Origin: Acholoe squamosa
Lineage: Eukaryota > Annelida > Polychaeta > Phyllodocida > Polynoidae
Assembly: GCA_949317995.1 (NCBI GenBank)
Contig: OX439039.1
Location: forward strand, 12,081,282 to 12,145,281
Direction of reading: 5' to 3'
DNA length: 64,000 bases
Shown: positions 46,902 to 56,774 of the stretch, in pieces
Layout: each line of letters begins with the position of its first letter
Numbering within the stretch: the first letter of the stretch is position 1
Notes under the pieces: model-generated
Told to the model about the DNA's origin: nothing
What the model saw: only the letters and a program-made list of their open reading frames with translations
The model's database searches: none
Position numbers and translations under genes: made by a program

Positions 46902-48423
46902 TTCGTAGAAGAGCAATCACCTTTTCAGTGTAAGGTAATGAGTGTCTTTTTGAAGGGTGAACCAGAACATGACTGTTAAGTTAGGTACAGGTCTCCCAAG
47001 AAAATCCACTTTCATCCTTTTAGAAACACCGTCCGTCAGGCCCAAATTGCTTGGATAAAAGCGGGGGCTGGTAGGATGTACGGAGGCGGGAAATGACTGC
47101 CGCTCTTAGTTTCTCTAACCACCCATTGGCCGGGCTAGGCTGTCACTAATAGGTGTGAGTGGGCAGTCTCCAGTAAAAATACCGCCACCCAATAGGACTT
47201 AATCTGTACGTGAGCCCTAAAGAGGCAACAGGGAGGAACCTCTCAATGATGAGTGGTTAAGGACTCTTCAGAAAGGCTAATGCATGGTTAAATGTTTACA
47301 TACGATCTTAATTTAAATTTGAATTAGATGAGATATTAGCATTCACCAATGAACGATTGGCCTTGATTTTGAACATATTGTTGCAAACAGAAATATGCAT
47401 GCTAAACTCAACCTCATGAGATGGAAGCTTTGAGGCAATATCATTAAAACACAGAGATATTAAGCGGAAAGCGTTTGAAACATGAAAATCTCTTTTCATC
47501 TCCAGCAGGTGTTTTGCTCTCAGCAGGGGCAAGATTGCTACCTGTCTACCAATACTAACATTTAATCGTTCCTTTTTTTCAAAGTGACTAGTTCTAAATG
47601 TTATATGTTATATGTTATAGTCCCTAATGTGATTTATACCTTTATGTGGAAACTTTTCCAGTTTACAAGATCCCCAATTGAATAGTGGAACAAACTGGGT
47701 CAGTAGGGTGCACTGACTCTTCACAAAAAGACTAAACCCCCACTCTCCCAATTTCTACACCCACCACATCAATCCCCACCAGTCTGATAAGATACAATGC
47801 CCTTTATACAAAGTCTACGGTGGAGAAGGCTGCTGGTTCGATATCTGTCTCATCATAGAAATCTCTATAGCTGTGTGTCATGCTATGTTAGCTGGGGGAT
47901 CAATAGTCTTGTTTAACCTTACACCCCCAGCTCACCCCGAGCCTGACCCATAGCACTGAAGGTCAGACTATGACAAGACTACATAGTATTATAGCATAGT
48001 CGTCTTTGGGTGTTCACAGGTAATAGAGATGTATAGAGCTCTCTGTAAAGACAAAGATACTAGGGGTTGTTTCTTAACAAACTACGATTTCAGTCCTCTA
48101 GTTGTAGAAAACAAATTTGAAAAAAGAACAGCTCTGCCATTTACAGCCATATGACTTTGTGCGATCATAGGGCTTTAAGAACTGAGCTGATGATATTTAG
48201 ATATAGATGTTAAGTTGCAGAATTTTGAATTTGTTAAAAAGCTTTTGATAACAGATCTACCACTTTCAGTGTCAAATCTGTGAGCAATGATTCCCCCCCC
48301 CCTTAGTCTGCCGGCAATCCCTTTTTCTAGACTTGTTCGTAAGCCTTGGGTAGATCAATTCTTCACACCTGTGAAAACCCACCTTGCCCTCCCTTCCACT
48401 AACCCCGGTGCCAAACACCGAGC
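46902..48423. other. No gene seen; small CCAAT-containing patch
   Basis: Around 47,030-47,200 there are CCAAT elements in both orientations (CCCATTGGCC; CACCCAATAGG) and some CpG. The rest is unannotated. Confidence 0.35.
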
Positions 48424-48803
48424 TTAACCCTTTAAGGGCAGCATACTGCACATTGGCCCTGATGACACGCCAATGCAGTGCTTACGAGTCTACCTACCAG
48501 CACTAAAGTGGAGCATCATTACAACGCTATGGGAATACATTAACCCTGTAGAGTCAGCATGATCACATGATGTATGATGCACCCATGCACGATGCTGCCA
48601 GTAACCCTTAAATTACTGCCTGCTGCCTCCGAATCATCTACCTTGCCTTTCATGATGCACCAATGCTTGGCTCGGGAGCAAGCACATTCACTGACTCTTT
48701 TGGGATTGTATCAATCCTCTAACGTCATCATAACACATATAATCAGCCCTATAATTATAGTAAATTACTCACCAGATCTGCATGAATGTGTAGAGGTCAG
48801 TGG

Positions 48804-48807
48804 AAAA
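48804..48807 (-). terminator. Pol III terminator of the tRNA
   Basis: Run of four T on the minus strand just 3' of the tRNA, the usual RNA polymerase III stop. Confidence 0.5.
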
Positions 48808-48814
48808 CGTGTTT

Positions 48815-48885
48815 GGAGAAACCGGGACTCGAACCCGGGACCCTCCAACTTCGAAGCGGAAGCTCTATCCCTGAGCTACTTCCCC
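48815..48885 (-). tRNA. tRNA gene (or intact tRNA-derived unit), isotype unclear
   Basis: Read on the minus strand it folds as a 71-base cloverleaf. The acceptor GGGGAAG pairs with TTTCTCC at all seven positions (two G-U); D-arm GCTC-AGGGATA-GAGC; T-arm CCGGG-TTCGAGT-CCCGG, perfect; discriminator A. The anticodon arm TCCGC-TTCGAAG-TTGGA has three Watson-Crick pairs, one G-U and one mismatch. Its loop gives anticodon CGA (Ser), yet there is no long variable arm as serine tRNAs need, so the isotype is doubtful. A TTTT Pol III terminator follows 7 bases after the discriminator. No intron. Confidence 0.6.
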
Positions 48886-49360
48886 TGGTCTGACGTTCTC
48901 TACCCTCCACCTACACCTGGATTGGTATGACACACACTAGGGGAGCAGTGAAGACTAGGCAACCAGCTCCTGAGAGTCGGTCTAGAGGGATGTCCGGTCC
49001 CCTACAAATGCATCATCAACACCAAGAGGCATGATGCAATGATACACTATGACATCCTTAAAAGATTTAAGTCCAACCACCCCTACCCTTCCCTCCTGTG
49101 CACACACCTCTACACACCTGCCTCCAGCTCTGTCCAGGTGTAAGCTAAGCCCCACACTGCCTCCACCCGTGTCCTCCATGGCGGCTAGGGTTACACACAT
49201 CAAACCCGTTGAGGGGGTTGGCTTGCCGATGCCCGCGGGAACACATCGCCTACTCCCCTTGTCTGTACCAATCAGCCAGGTGTCAAGTCATGCAACATTC
49301 ATCACTTCTCATCTATAATGATAATTGGTAATTTCCACATCAAGCCTTCCTCCCCTTAGG

Positions 49361-49586
49361 CTAACCCTTCAATTGCCGCTGATACAGGAGTGGATTGTCC
49401 CCATTGGTCGTCATGCTGCACCAATGCAGTGCTGACGAGACTGCACTTAATTTGAGTATCATGCCTACCCTCCGGTAGTCTCTCAATCCTGCAGGGTCAG
49501 CATGATGCATGAATGCAGCCCTGGCGAGTTTCTTACCAGGGCTACATTCATGCATCATGCCGGCCAATGTGGCCCTTAAGGGTTTA
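49361..49586. mobile_element. Family A MITE copy
   Basis: Full layout: CTAACCCTTCAATTGCCGCT, CCATTGGTCGTCATGCTGCA, TCCTGCAGGGTCAGCATGAT, CAGCCCTGGCGAGTTTCTTA, then GTGGCCCTTAAGGGTTTAG. Confidence 0.85.
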
Positions 49587-50355
49587 GTGGCTGCAGGCAC
49601 TGTCGCAGCACTAGAATCATCGTAATTGGTCCCGCCTCAGTCACTGTAGGAATTAACATCAGTTTCACTTTGACTTTCCCTACATGTCTCAATTTTTGAC
49701 CGCATACCTTCACATGGTTTTGATGTTCCTTATATTAATGATATGAAAATACCTTTGATGGCCCTGTGTCATGGAAGTTTAATGAGTTTATAAGACTTCG
49801 GATTCGACTCCTCATTTTGCCACCATTCTCATATTGAAGGAAGGCTGTTCAAGGGACTTTGTAATTAGTCTTACATCATAGAGAGAAATTACATTTCATG
49901 AATATGAGATGTTGAGTATTGTGTGCACAATTACATGTAGATCCACCGATCGGTTAACTGCATTGTCCTCACAAAGGAATACTAACCGCTGGTACCATGC
50001 AATGGTCGTTAAAGAATCCACTGTGTGAGTCATAACCAAAGCAACAGTGGACTTTCGGATATGCATTACCAAAGATAACACTATTTGCAGATGATGAAGA
50101 TTAAAAGGTTTTGCGTCCTACTAAGCTGACTATTAGAGCCACTATCTTTGTGAAGGGAAATCTTCCCTAACCCAAATATCATTTTATTTCCAGGATCGTT
50201 GCTCCATTAGCATCCCAATACACTGGCCTTGGAAGAGAGAAATTAATTGATAATCTCTGGACACAAAAATGAAATAGACTAAATGTGGGATGTGAGTGAA
50301 GGAATGGGGTTTCTCCATTAGTGTAATCACTCTAGAGGGTGCACTGAGTGGGGTT
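49587..50355. other. No feature seen
   Basis: Unannotated A/T-rich DNA. Confidence 0.4.
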
Positions 50356-50610
50356 ATAAACCCTTTCAAGGTTCATATAATGCATTAATGCATCATTCCA
50401 ATATGATGTAATGATACATGAATGCAACACCCTTGAGGGTCTACCCATCAGGTTGACATCTGTGCTCCATTCCATACCTAGGGGTTGATTCACTCATTTA
50501 TATTATTCATATCACCATACTCAGCAGAGCTATAACATTGCATCATACCGACAGCAAAATGGGGATACTTTAAGGCATTTTAGATAATACCTCAGTCCCT
50601 AAAGGTTTAA
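50356..50610. mobile_element. Family A MITE copy, diverged
   Basis: AAACCCTTTCAAGGTTCATA at the left, AATGCATTAATGCATCATTC inside, CCCTAAAGGTTTAA at the right. The middle is eroded. Confidence 0.6.
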
Positions 50611-51339
50611 CCTATGTTGTCTTCACACACATTTAGTTGTTAAAGATCTGACGCCAAGAGCTGATCTCAAAGATGCCCACCAATTAAGCCAAAACACCAT
50701 TTCTGATCCATACCTTCAGACCGGAGCTCATCTCAGCTGACGACAATTAAGCAATGTGGGCCCCTGGAAAATCTTGCCGTAGACAGTGAGATGCCATAAT
50801 TAGGCTGAGATATGAGGTATTATTTTTACATGTTTAGTAAGATTCTGGACTCCCGTAGACTAACGCACGGTAAAGCATATTGTGATTATTTACGATATAT
50901 GGGTTCGTATTTGCCAAAAAGTTATTTGACATTTCGACTGTATTTCCCCTCCTTCCGGCCTCATCACTCGGCGCAGGAATCTATATCCAGCATTTGAATT
51001 TTTTTTTCCCACATACCTGATGTTTGCAGACCTCGTTAGCATAGATTTCAATGGAGCCTGGTGGAGTTATTCACAGGAAAACATTGTTAGCCATTTTGTA
51101 TTAATTTCTTACCTGAAATCCAAAGATTATAGCCAGGAGAATACATTTTGTAAAACCAAGCGATACGGCCCGGGTCCGCTCTGCGCGAAGCCATTGTTTT
51201 TGTTCCTTGCCGGGAGAGGTACCGCCGTGTTTACAGTCACTTTTCGTATGGAATCCAGCCATGACATGTTATAATATTAAAATCCCAAGAAGTATTCGAT
51301 CCATAGATAAGAAATGCGTGCTAATTTTCTCCATTTTCT
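50611..51339. other. No gene seen; some CpG near 51,170
   Basis: A/T-rich, with a small CpG patch (CGGCCCGGGTCCGCTCTGCG, 51,165-51,186) and GGTACCGCCGTG at 51,219. These may be distal parts of the promoter region of the gene starting at 51,666. Confidence 0.3.
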
Positions 51340-51532
51340 TCGATATAAATAAGAATCCATTGATTTTCCCAAAGTACGCGAGTCGCGGTCCGGCCTTTCC
51401 CACCCGCCTCCTTGTCCGGCGAAAGTGTGTCAGTGTCCCGGATGTAGATATAGGTCAACTGCTCGTCGTACAAGAAAGACGCCGAAAATTTCGGACCCGT
51501 TTGGAAAATCAATGGATTCTTATTTATATTGA
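51340..51532. repeat. Inverted repeat with 31-bp arms
   Basis: TCGATATAAATAAGAATCCA through TTGATTTTCCC (51,340-51,370) is matched almost perfectly in reverse by 51,502-51,532. A 131-base CpG-rich spacer separates them. It looks like a small MITE or a foldback lying directly upstream of the candidate gene start. Confidence 0.85.
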
Positions 51533-51644
51533 ATAATAATATTTAAATAAGAATAACTAGTATAAAATAGTAATAAAAATGCGAGATAAAAGCTACTTTT
51601 GTGATTTTTGTGTCAGGGACTACTTTTTCTGCGGAGTAGTCCTA

Positions 51645-51665
51645 ACCGGAAGTAAATAACCAAGA
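51645..51665 (+). promoter_or_regulatory. ETS site and short 5' leader of the TISU gene
   Basis: ACCGGAAGT, the ETS-family consensus, ends about 10 bases before CCAAGATGGCGG, a YY1/TISU element. ETS plus YY1 is a classic pairing at TATA-less housekeeping promoters, where the start site lies only a few bases before the ATG. Confidence 0.55.
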
Positions 51666-51699
51666 TGGCGGGACCTGCCCCAAAAGTTCAATTAAACAG
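51666..51699 (+). CDS. Candidate first coding exon (partial gene)
   Basis: The start codon sits in CCAAGATGGCGG, matching the TISU consensus (SAASATGGCGGC) at 11 of 12 positions. TISU acts both as a YY1 promoter element and as a translation start for very short leaders, mostly in housekeeping and mitochondrial-function genes. The exon reads MAGPAPKVQLN plus one base of the next codon, then meets a consensus donor, ACA|GTGAGT (GT at 51,700), so the intron is phase 1. The first intron holds a strong 68-bp hairpin. Later exons were not established: a frame starting after CAG at 52,369 (possible TRDSEMYLPANIQEENI) fits the phase but has a weak donor. The product is unknown. Confidence 0.45.
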
Positions 51700-51751
51700 T
51701 GAGTTTTTGTTTGATTTCATCGCTTCCCTGTGCCTAAACATGTAAAAATAA

Positions 51752-51906
51752 ATATAGGAATGACAAATTTTGTGTATTGAATGTTTGTATTGACATCTCG
51801 AGCCGGTCACATTTCCCTCTCGTTCGTATAACTCACTCGAGGGAAATATGACCGGCTCTCGATGTCAATACAAACATTCAATACACAAAATTCGTCATTC
51901 CTATAT
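51752..51906. mobile_element. 68-bp-arm hairpin in the first intron
   Basis: Arms 51,752-51,819 and 51,839-51,906 pair at about 64 of 68 positions around a 19-base spacer. The outer ends are ATATAGGAATGAC / GTCATTCCTATAT; the inner ends GGTCACATTTCCCTC and its complement. Such fidelity implies a recent insertion of a palindromic MITE or a conserved long hairpin RNA. The TATA at the ends may be the target. Confidence 0.9.
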
Positions 51907-52738
51907 ACATATTGAGACAGCTGTGGTGGTCCCTACCCAGTGTTATAAGCATAGATCCTACAGGCTGGGGTGTTGGTCCTTTTCACTAGGGGCGTATGGA
52001 AGAGGGGGGGGGCTGCCCCCCTTCTTCTAGCCACCCCACCTGAGAATTTGCCAAGAAGCATAATAAATGCAAAAGTTCCCCAAAATGCACCCTGGCCAAT
52101 ATTGGATAAATAACTTATATGGTTATATATGAGATTATCAGTAGAGTGAAACCGATTATTGGTGCCTCACCCACCCTCTGCCCCTCCCGACCAAACAGGC
52201 TTTGGTTTCTATGCCTCTTTAATTTGTCTTAGAGAGTTATCTTTTATGAGTTGAATCAGACGAAATTAATCAGAAGATCCGGATAAATATGCCTGAATGA
52301 TGTGCATGGGGAATATGTAATGTTCTAAATACCTGATAATACCTCACCCATTTGTCGACACAGCAGCAAGAGACAGCGAAATGTATTTACCTGCAAATAT
52401 ACAAGAGGAAAACATTGGTTAGAAACAGTTTTACCACCGTGGGTTATAACACAAGTGAACAGTGTAAATTGGTACATACCACAACTCGGTTTCATATCAA
52501 GAGAGCTAACCCATGAAGGGCCTACGTTAAAACAAATGAACTCCTATATCTTTTCCTGTTATATATGCCCATATATATGATCTTAGCACATATAATCATA
52601 TACCCCATCCACTCAGCACCCTTTCATGTCATGCCTTAACCAGGAGTCTATGATGGGGGGGGGGGATAAGTCACTGTATGTATATACCCTCTACATCTTG
52701 TAGACCCACTACCCTATCCTGTATAGTCAACAATTACC
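51907..52738. other. Intron-like DNA with a transposon end
   Basis: Near 51,987-52,040, TAGGGGCGTATGGAAGAGGG and GGCTGCCCCCC resemble a decayed G-rich TIR. There is an open stretch at 52,370-52,510, possibly exonic as noted for the upstream exon. The rest is unannotated. Confidence 0.3.
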
Positions 52739-52961
52739 TAAACCCTTCAAGTGTATCAATGCAGTCAGTTCGCACTAGTCTGCTTGATGCATGCATACAG
52801 CAATGGTGAGTAACGTACGCACCTGTCAGTACTGGTGAGTTACTTACTTGTGCTACAATCATGCATCATTGTTGGCATGATGCTCCTTTGCAGTGGGTAT
52901 GAGTAGGGGCCTACACATCATGATAACAAAGGAATGTATCACAAGACCCTTAAAAGATTGA
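52739..52961. mobile_element. Family A MITE copy, diverged
   Basis: AAACCCTTCAAGTGTATCAA at the left, GGTGAGTTACTTACTTGTGC and TGTTGGCATGATGCTCC inside, AGACCCTTAAAAG at the right. Confidence 0.6.
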
Positions 52962-53379
52962 TAAGGCACATGCCAACAACATCTACCCACCCACTTTCTC
53001 CCCTATCAACAATAGCATCTCTATCATCCACCAACCTACCCAGTAACCACCCATCTCTTTCCCCCTCCTCCAGATCCTCTCCATCCTTCTTCCTCCTGAT
53101 GCAGACTAGTACAGAAGCCGACGTGGGCCACCATGTAGACATGCCTATGTCCCTTAGTGATTCAGCAAATATACCATATATAGTAGTATAGAGACCACTA
53201 AGGTGTATGTGGTTTCAGCTGTTAAGTGTAAAAATCTCCTGTCAGTCTGTCAATTACTGTATTCTAGTTTGCTGCCAAGGGAAAAAATCAGCTGTCTGTC
53301 TGTCAACTTCCTTATTGATGCTTGTGACAAATATCCTTTAAGCCTGGAAGCATTGAAGGCAGCAATATTGGTAGGAAGG

Positions 53380-53890
53380 AAGTGAGGGAGTGGAGAGTGA
53401 AGGAGGAAGAAAGGGAGGGAATGAGTGGAAGATATGAGAGGAAGGGAGGAGTGGAGGGAAGGAGTAGAGGGAGGGAGGAAATGGATGAATGGATGAGTGA
53501 GTTTAAGGTGAGTGAGTTGAAGTCAGGAATATCAAGTGGGAGGGAGGGGGAGAAGGAAGGAGGGGGTAGGAGGAAGGAGTGGAGGTAATGAGTGGAAGGA
53601 ATGAGAGGAGGGAAGGAGTGGGGGTGAGGAGTGGAGGGAATGAGTGGAGGGAGGGAGGAAATGGGTGAATGAATAAATGAGTGAGTGAGTGAGTGAGTGA
53701 AGGGAGGGAGGGAGGGAGGGAATGAAGGGAGGGAGGCAGAAGTGAATGAGTGAGGGGAGAGCAAGAAGGAGTGAAGGACTGATGGAGTGAGTGGGGGAGA
53801 GGATGGGAGGGAGGAAGGGAGTCAGTGATGACAGCTAGGATGCAGGGAGGGAGGGAGTGAGTAATTAGTGGCAAGGGTAGAAGGGAGGAG
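53380..53890. repeat. GGGAGGGA/GAGTGAGT minisatellite, left foldback arm
   Basis: Purine-rich array on the plus strand with stretches such as GAGTGAGTGAGTGAGTGA and GGGAGGGAGGGAGGG. G-quadruplex or triplex formation is possible. Confidence 0.93.
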
Positions 53891-53899
53891 TCAGATTGA

Positions 53900-54480
53900 T
53901 CCAACTAGGGTAAATTGGGTCAAAATGAGTCAATATTGGTCAATTGGCCCAGGTTTGGGAAAAATTAAGTCAGTCGGACTTCACATGGGTAATTAGGTCA
54001 AAACAGATAGGTCAAAATGGGCAAAAGTGACACAAATTGGGTAGATTAAGTCAAAACAGGTTAATCTAGGTCTAAACAGGCAAAAGTGACCCAAATTAGG
54101 TAAATTAGGTCAAACCAGGTGAATCTAGGTCGAAATGGGTAAAAGTGACTCAAATTGAGTAAATTGGGTAAAATCTGGTCAATATGGGTCAAATTAGCCG
54201 AAAATAAGTCAGTTAGATCTAAACAGGGCAAATTGCGATAAATTAGTCAAAAATAGGTCAATTAAATCAAAAATCGTGACAAATTATTCAAAAATAGGTC
54301 AAGTACATTGATTGAGGTCAAATTGTGGTAAACTAGGTCAAATTAGCCAGAAGTAGGTCAATTAGTGACAAATTAGGTCAAATCAGCTGAAAATAGGCCA
54401 ATTGCATCAAGCTTTGTTCAATTAGGTGAAAATGGATCTAAAAAGGTGAATGTTGGTCAAATTGTACAAATTCTGTCATG
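53900..54480. repeat. AGGTCA-rich degenerate array, foldback core
   Basis: Built of loosely repeated 10-20-base units such as AATTAGGTCAAA and AAATGGGTCAAA. Exact AGGTCA occurs about nine times on the plus strand between 53,995 and 54,380. AGGTCA is the nuclear-receptor half-site, though spacing and flanks vary and the motif is also simply the repeat unit. Confidence 0.85.
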
Positions 54481-54489
54481 ATAAAGTAA

Positions 54490-54790
54490 TAGCCTCACTC
54501 ACTACCTGCCTGTGCCCCTGTCTCCCTGCTTCCCTCCCTCACTTCCTCCCACATTCCCTCCCTGTTTCCCTCCCTCACTCACCTGCTCACTCAATCATTC
54601 ATTGCCTCCCTCTGTCGCTCCCTACCTCCCTCCACTCATTCCCTCCCTATCCATTCCTGTGTCCCTGCCTGCCTACGCCCCTGCTTACCTCCCTCACTTC
54701 CTCCTGCATTACCTGCCTCATTCCCTCCCTCCCTCACTCACTTGCTCACTCACTCACTCATTCACTCACTCACTCATAGCTTTGACCCTC
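54490..54790. repeat. TCCCTCCC/ACTCACTC minisatellite, right foldback arm
   Basis: Mirror image of the array at 53,380-53,890. The Pro/Ser/Leu-rich frames at 54,450-54,829 are its artefacts. Confidence 0.93.
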
Positions 54791-55047
54791 CATCTCTGTG
54801 TCCCTCATTCAATGCCTCCAAGCTTATAGGATACCTGTCACAAGCAACAGTAAGGAAGATGACAGACAGACAGCTAATATTTGCCCTTGACAGCAAAATA
54901 TAATACAGTACTTGACAGACTGACAGCATATTTCTACACTTGATAGTAAAACACACTCACACATTAATAGTCTCTATACTACTATGTATGACTTGAGTAA
55001 AACTCACTAAAAGGCATAGGCATGTCTACATGGTGGCACACGTCGGC

Positions 55048-55594
55048 GTCCGTAGTACGGAGTGTTTTCAAGCATCCTCCAGAGCTTCTGCCACTCAATT
55101 ACACCTGATGGCAGGCTTTGTAGGGGAGGGTCTTCCTGATCCTAGACAATTTGGAGTGACAGGCAGATTTGGCCCTGTCAGTCCACTGCTGACGGTTTGG
55201 GGCGGTCTGTAATAGGCAGAACATCCACAGGTGGTCTGTCTGCTGAGCACTAGGCCCCCTCACTTAGAGAGACAAGGGGAGGGTTACAGGCCGGCTAAGT
55301 ATCGTGTCAGGCGATACACTGGGGATGGGGGAGGGGGTAGTGGACATAATTATGAGGGTGTTGGGTTGATATAGTGATATGTCATGGTATAGGTAAGGTG
55401 TTGCAAGGTCTGATTGCTGTATTTATATAAAAAAAAGAAACGATCACGACATGAGGATATGAAGCAGTATTTTCATCCATCCTGTACTATATCATGCCCC
55501 TAGGTTTAGCTGTATACCTACTAAATACAGTAGGTAAAATGGATAATTACTGCCCTGTTGAGTTACTCGCCAGCGTTACGTTCCTGCATCGTTA
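55048..55594. other. No gene seen
   Basis: Unannotated. A worn family A palindrome (GAGTTACTCGCCAGCG) lies at 55,559-55,574. Confidence 0.4.
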
Positions 55595-55773
55595 CCGTTT
55601 AAGAGCCGCTGATGCATCGATCATGATGCACCAATGAAGTGCTTGTACATCTACTCGCCAGCACTTCATTGGAGTATCATGCCGACCCTGTGGGAGGTGT
55701 ACCGGGTCGTCATAACTATGAATTTAGCCCTGGACATAATGCATTGATGCATCAGCGGCCCTTAAAGGTTTAA
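55595..55773. mobile_element. Family A MITE copy
   Basis: GTTTAAGAGCCGCTGATGCA at the left, ATGATGCACCAATGAAGTGC pairing with GCCAGCACTTCATTGG inside, GATGCATCAGCGGCCCTTAA at the right. Confidence 0.8.
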
Positions 55774-56083
55774 AGCACGATGGTATCCTGAGAGGGTTAG
55801 AGCAGAGTGGGTAGTGTTTATGACGGCGCAGAGTGTCAGCAGTGTGGCAGTGGTGTCTTTAGGTATTACATCACATAGCAAGTAGTGCATGGAGAAGTCC
55901 CATTGTGTCAGGCACAGTGAGACTGGAAGTGACAGCCTGACACCTCCTAGACGTCTGTCTCACACCGTGAGCACGAGAAGACTGAAGCCATACAAGCTTG
56001 TTCCTACTGTCAGGCAGTGTGGATGTCTGTCAGATTACCACCTCCTACCCAACATACAGTGTATCCCCTCCCCAACCAGTTAC
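55774..56083. other. No feature seen
   Basis: Unannotated DNA between two mobile elements; a 76-codon frame is unrecognised. Confidence 0.4.
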
Positions 56084-56090
56084 ATCCAGG

Positions 56091-56767
56091 TACAGTGGCC
56101 CAGGAGGGTCAAAATGTGAATTGAAAAATGAAATCAACTATCAAAAATGGAATGCAAAATGAAAATTCAAAAGTGATTATCAATGTAAAATTAGGTGCTG
56201 TCAATCTGTCAACCCATGCAAAACAACTTGTGACTGCCATCCTTTAACGTGGAGTTTGGAAATTTGCACAGTTCAAGACAAAATGCTAAGTCAAAAGTGA
56301 TTTACAACTTGATGCGGTCAAACTGTCAATCTGTCAACTCATGCAAAAGATCTTTGACAGGTATCTGTCAGTAGGTTCAGGTTAGCAGAAAGACACACTT
56401 TATAATGGATCAAAAACTCAAAATTTGAAAATTGGTCAGGTTAGCAGAAAAACACACATTGTAACTTTTCAAACTAAAAATGTCAGAAAAGAGTCAGGTT
56501 AGCAGAAAAGACACCTTATAACACATCAAATTCAAAATTTCAAAAAATGGTCAGGTAAGCAGAAAAATACACGTTGTAACTTTTCAAGCTCAAGTTTTCA
56601 AAAAAGGGCCAGGTTGACAGAAAGACACACTGTTGTTTTGGATGAGTTGACAGATTGACAGCACCCATTTTTAAATTAAAAATCACATTTGGATTTTTAT
56701 TTTACATTTCACTTTTTAAAGTTGATTTCATTTTGGAATTCACAGTTTGACCCTCCTGAGCCACTGT
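56091..56767. mobile_element. 0.68-kb foldback/TIR element with target duplication
   Basis: Inverted ends: TACAGTGGCCCAGGAGGGTC at the left, GACCCTCCTGAGCCACTGT at the right. The similarity extends inward about 125 bp and includes GTGCTGTCAATCTGTCAA. Both flanks carry ATCCAGG (56,084-56,090 and 56,768-56,774), consistent with a 7-8-bp target duplication as in hAT-like elements; a TA target is the alternative. The interior has about five copies of a ~57-60-bp unit with CAGGTTAGCAGAAAGACACA. The CTGTCAATCTGTCAA motif is shared with the foldback 1 kb upstream. No transposase. Confidence 0.85.
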
Positions 56768-56774
56768 ATCCAGG

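Larger units (their letters stand above)
48424..49070. mobile_element. Family A MITE copies interrupted by a tRNA gene
   Basis: Opens with TTAACCCTTTAAGGGCAGCA and closes near CATCCTTAAAAGATTTAA. Inside are ACCCTGTAGAGTCAGCATGA, CATGATGCACCAATGC and a worn TTACTCACCAGATCTGCATG. The copy may be two elements side by side. Non-family sequence from about 48,791 to 49,004, including the tRNA, splits it. Confidence 0.55.
53118..55047. mobile_element. 1.9-kb foldback element
   Basis: The outer arms (53,118-53,370 and 54,790-55,047) are imperfect inverted repeats of about 250 bp, starting GCCGACGTGGGCCACCATGT at the left. They include ACATGCCTATG, TAGTAGTATAGAGAC, TGTCAGTCTGTCAA and AGCTGTCTGTCTGTCA. 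Inside each arm lies the same minisatellite in mirror orientation: GGGAGGGA/GAGTGAGT at 53,380-53,890 and TCCCTCCC/ACTCACTC at 54,490-54,790. The centre is an AGGTCA-rich block. No coding frame, so non-autonomous. Arms plus internal satellites match the layout of Foldback-type DNA transposons. The open frames of 133-150 codons on its minus strand are repeat artefacts. Confidence 0.85.

Noticed and set aside
47822..47850. B-box-like GGTTCGATATC as a tRNA
   Set aside because: No A-box at the right distance and no cloverleaf.
53312..53904. Pro/Ser/Leu-rich minus-strand frames of 133-150 codons
   Set aside because: Products of the GGGA/GAGT minisatellite in the foldback arm.
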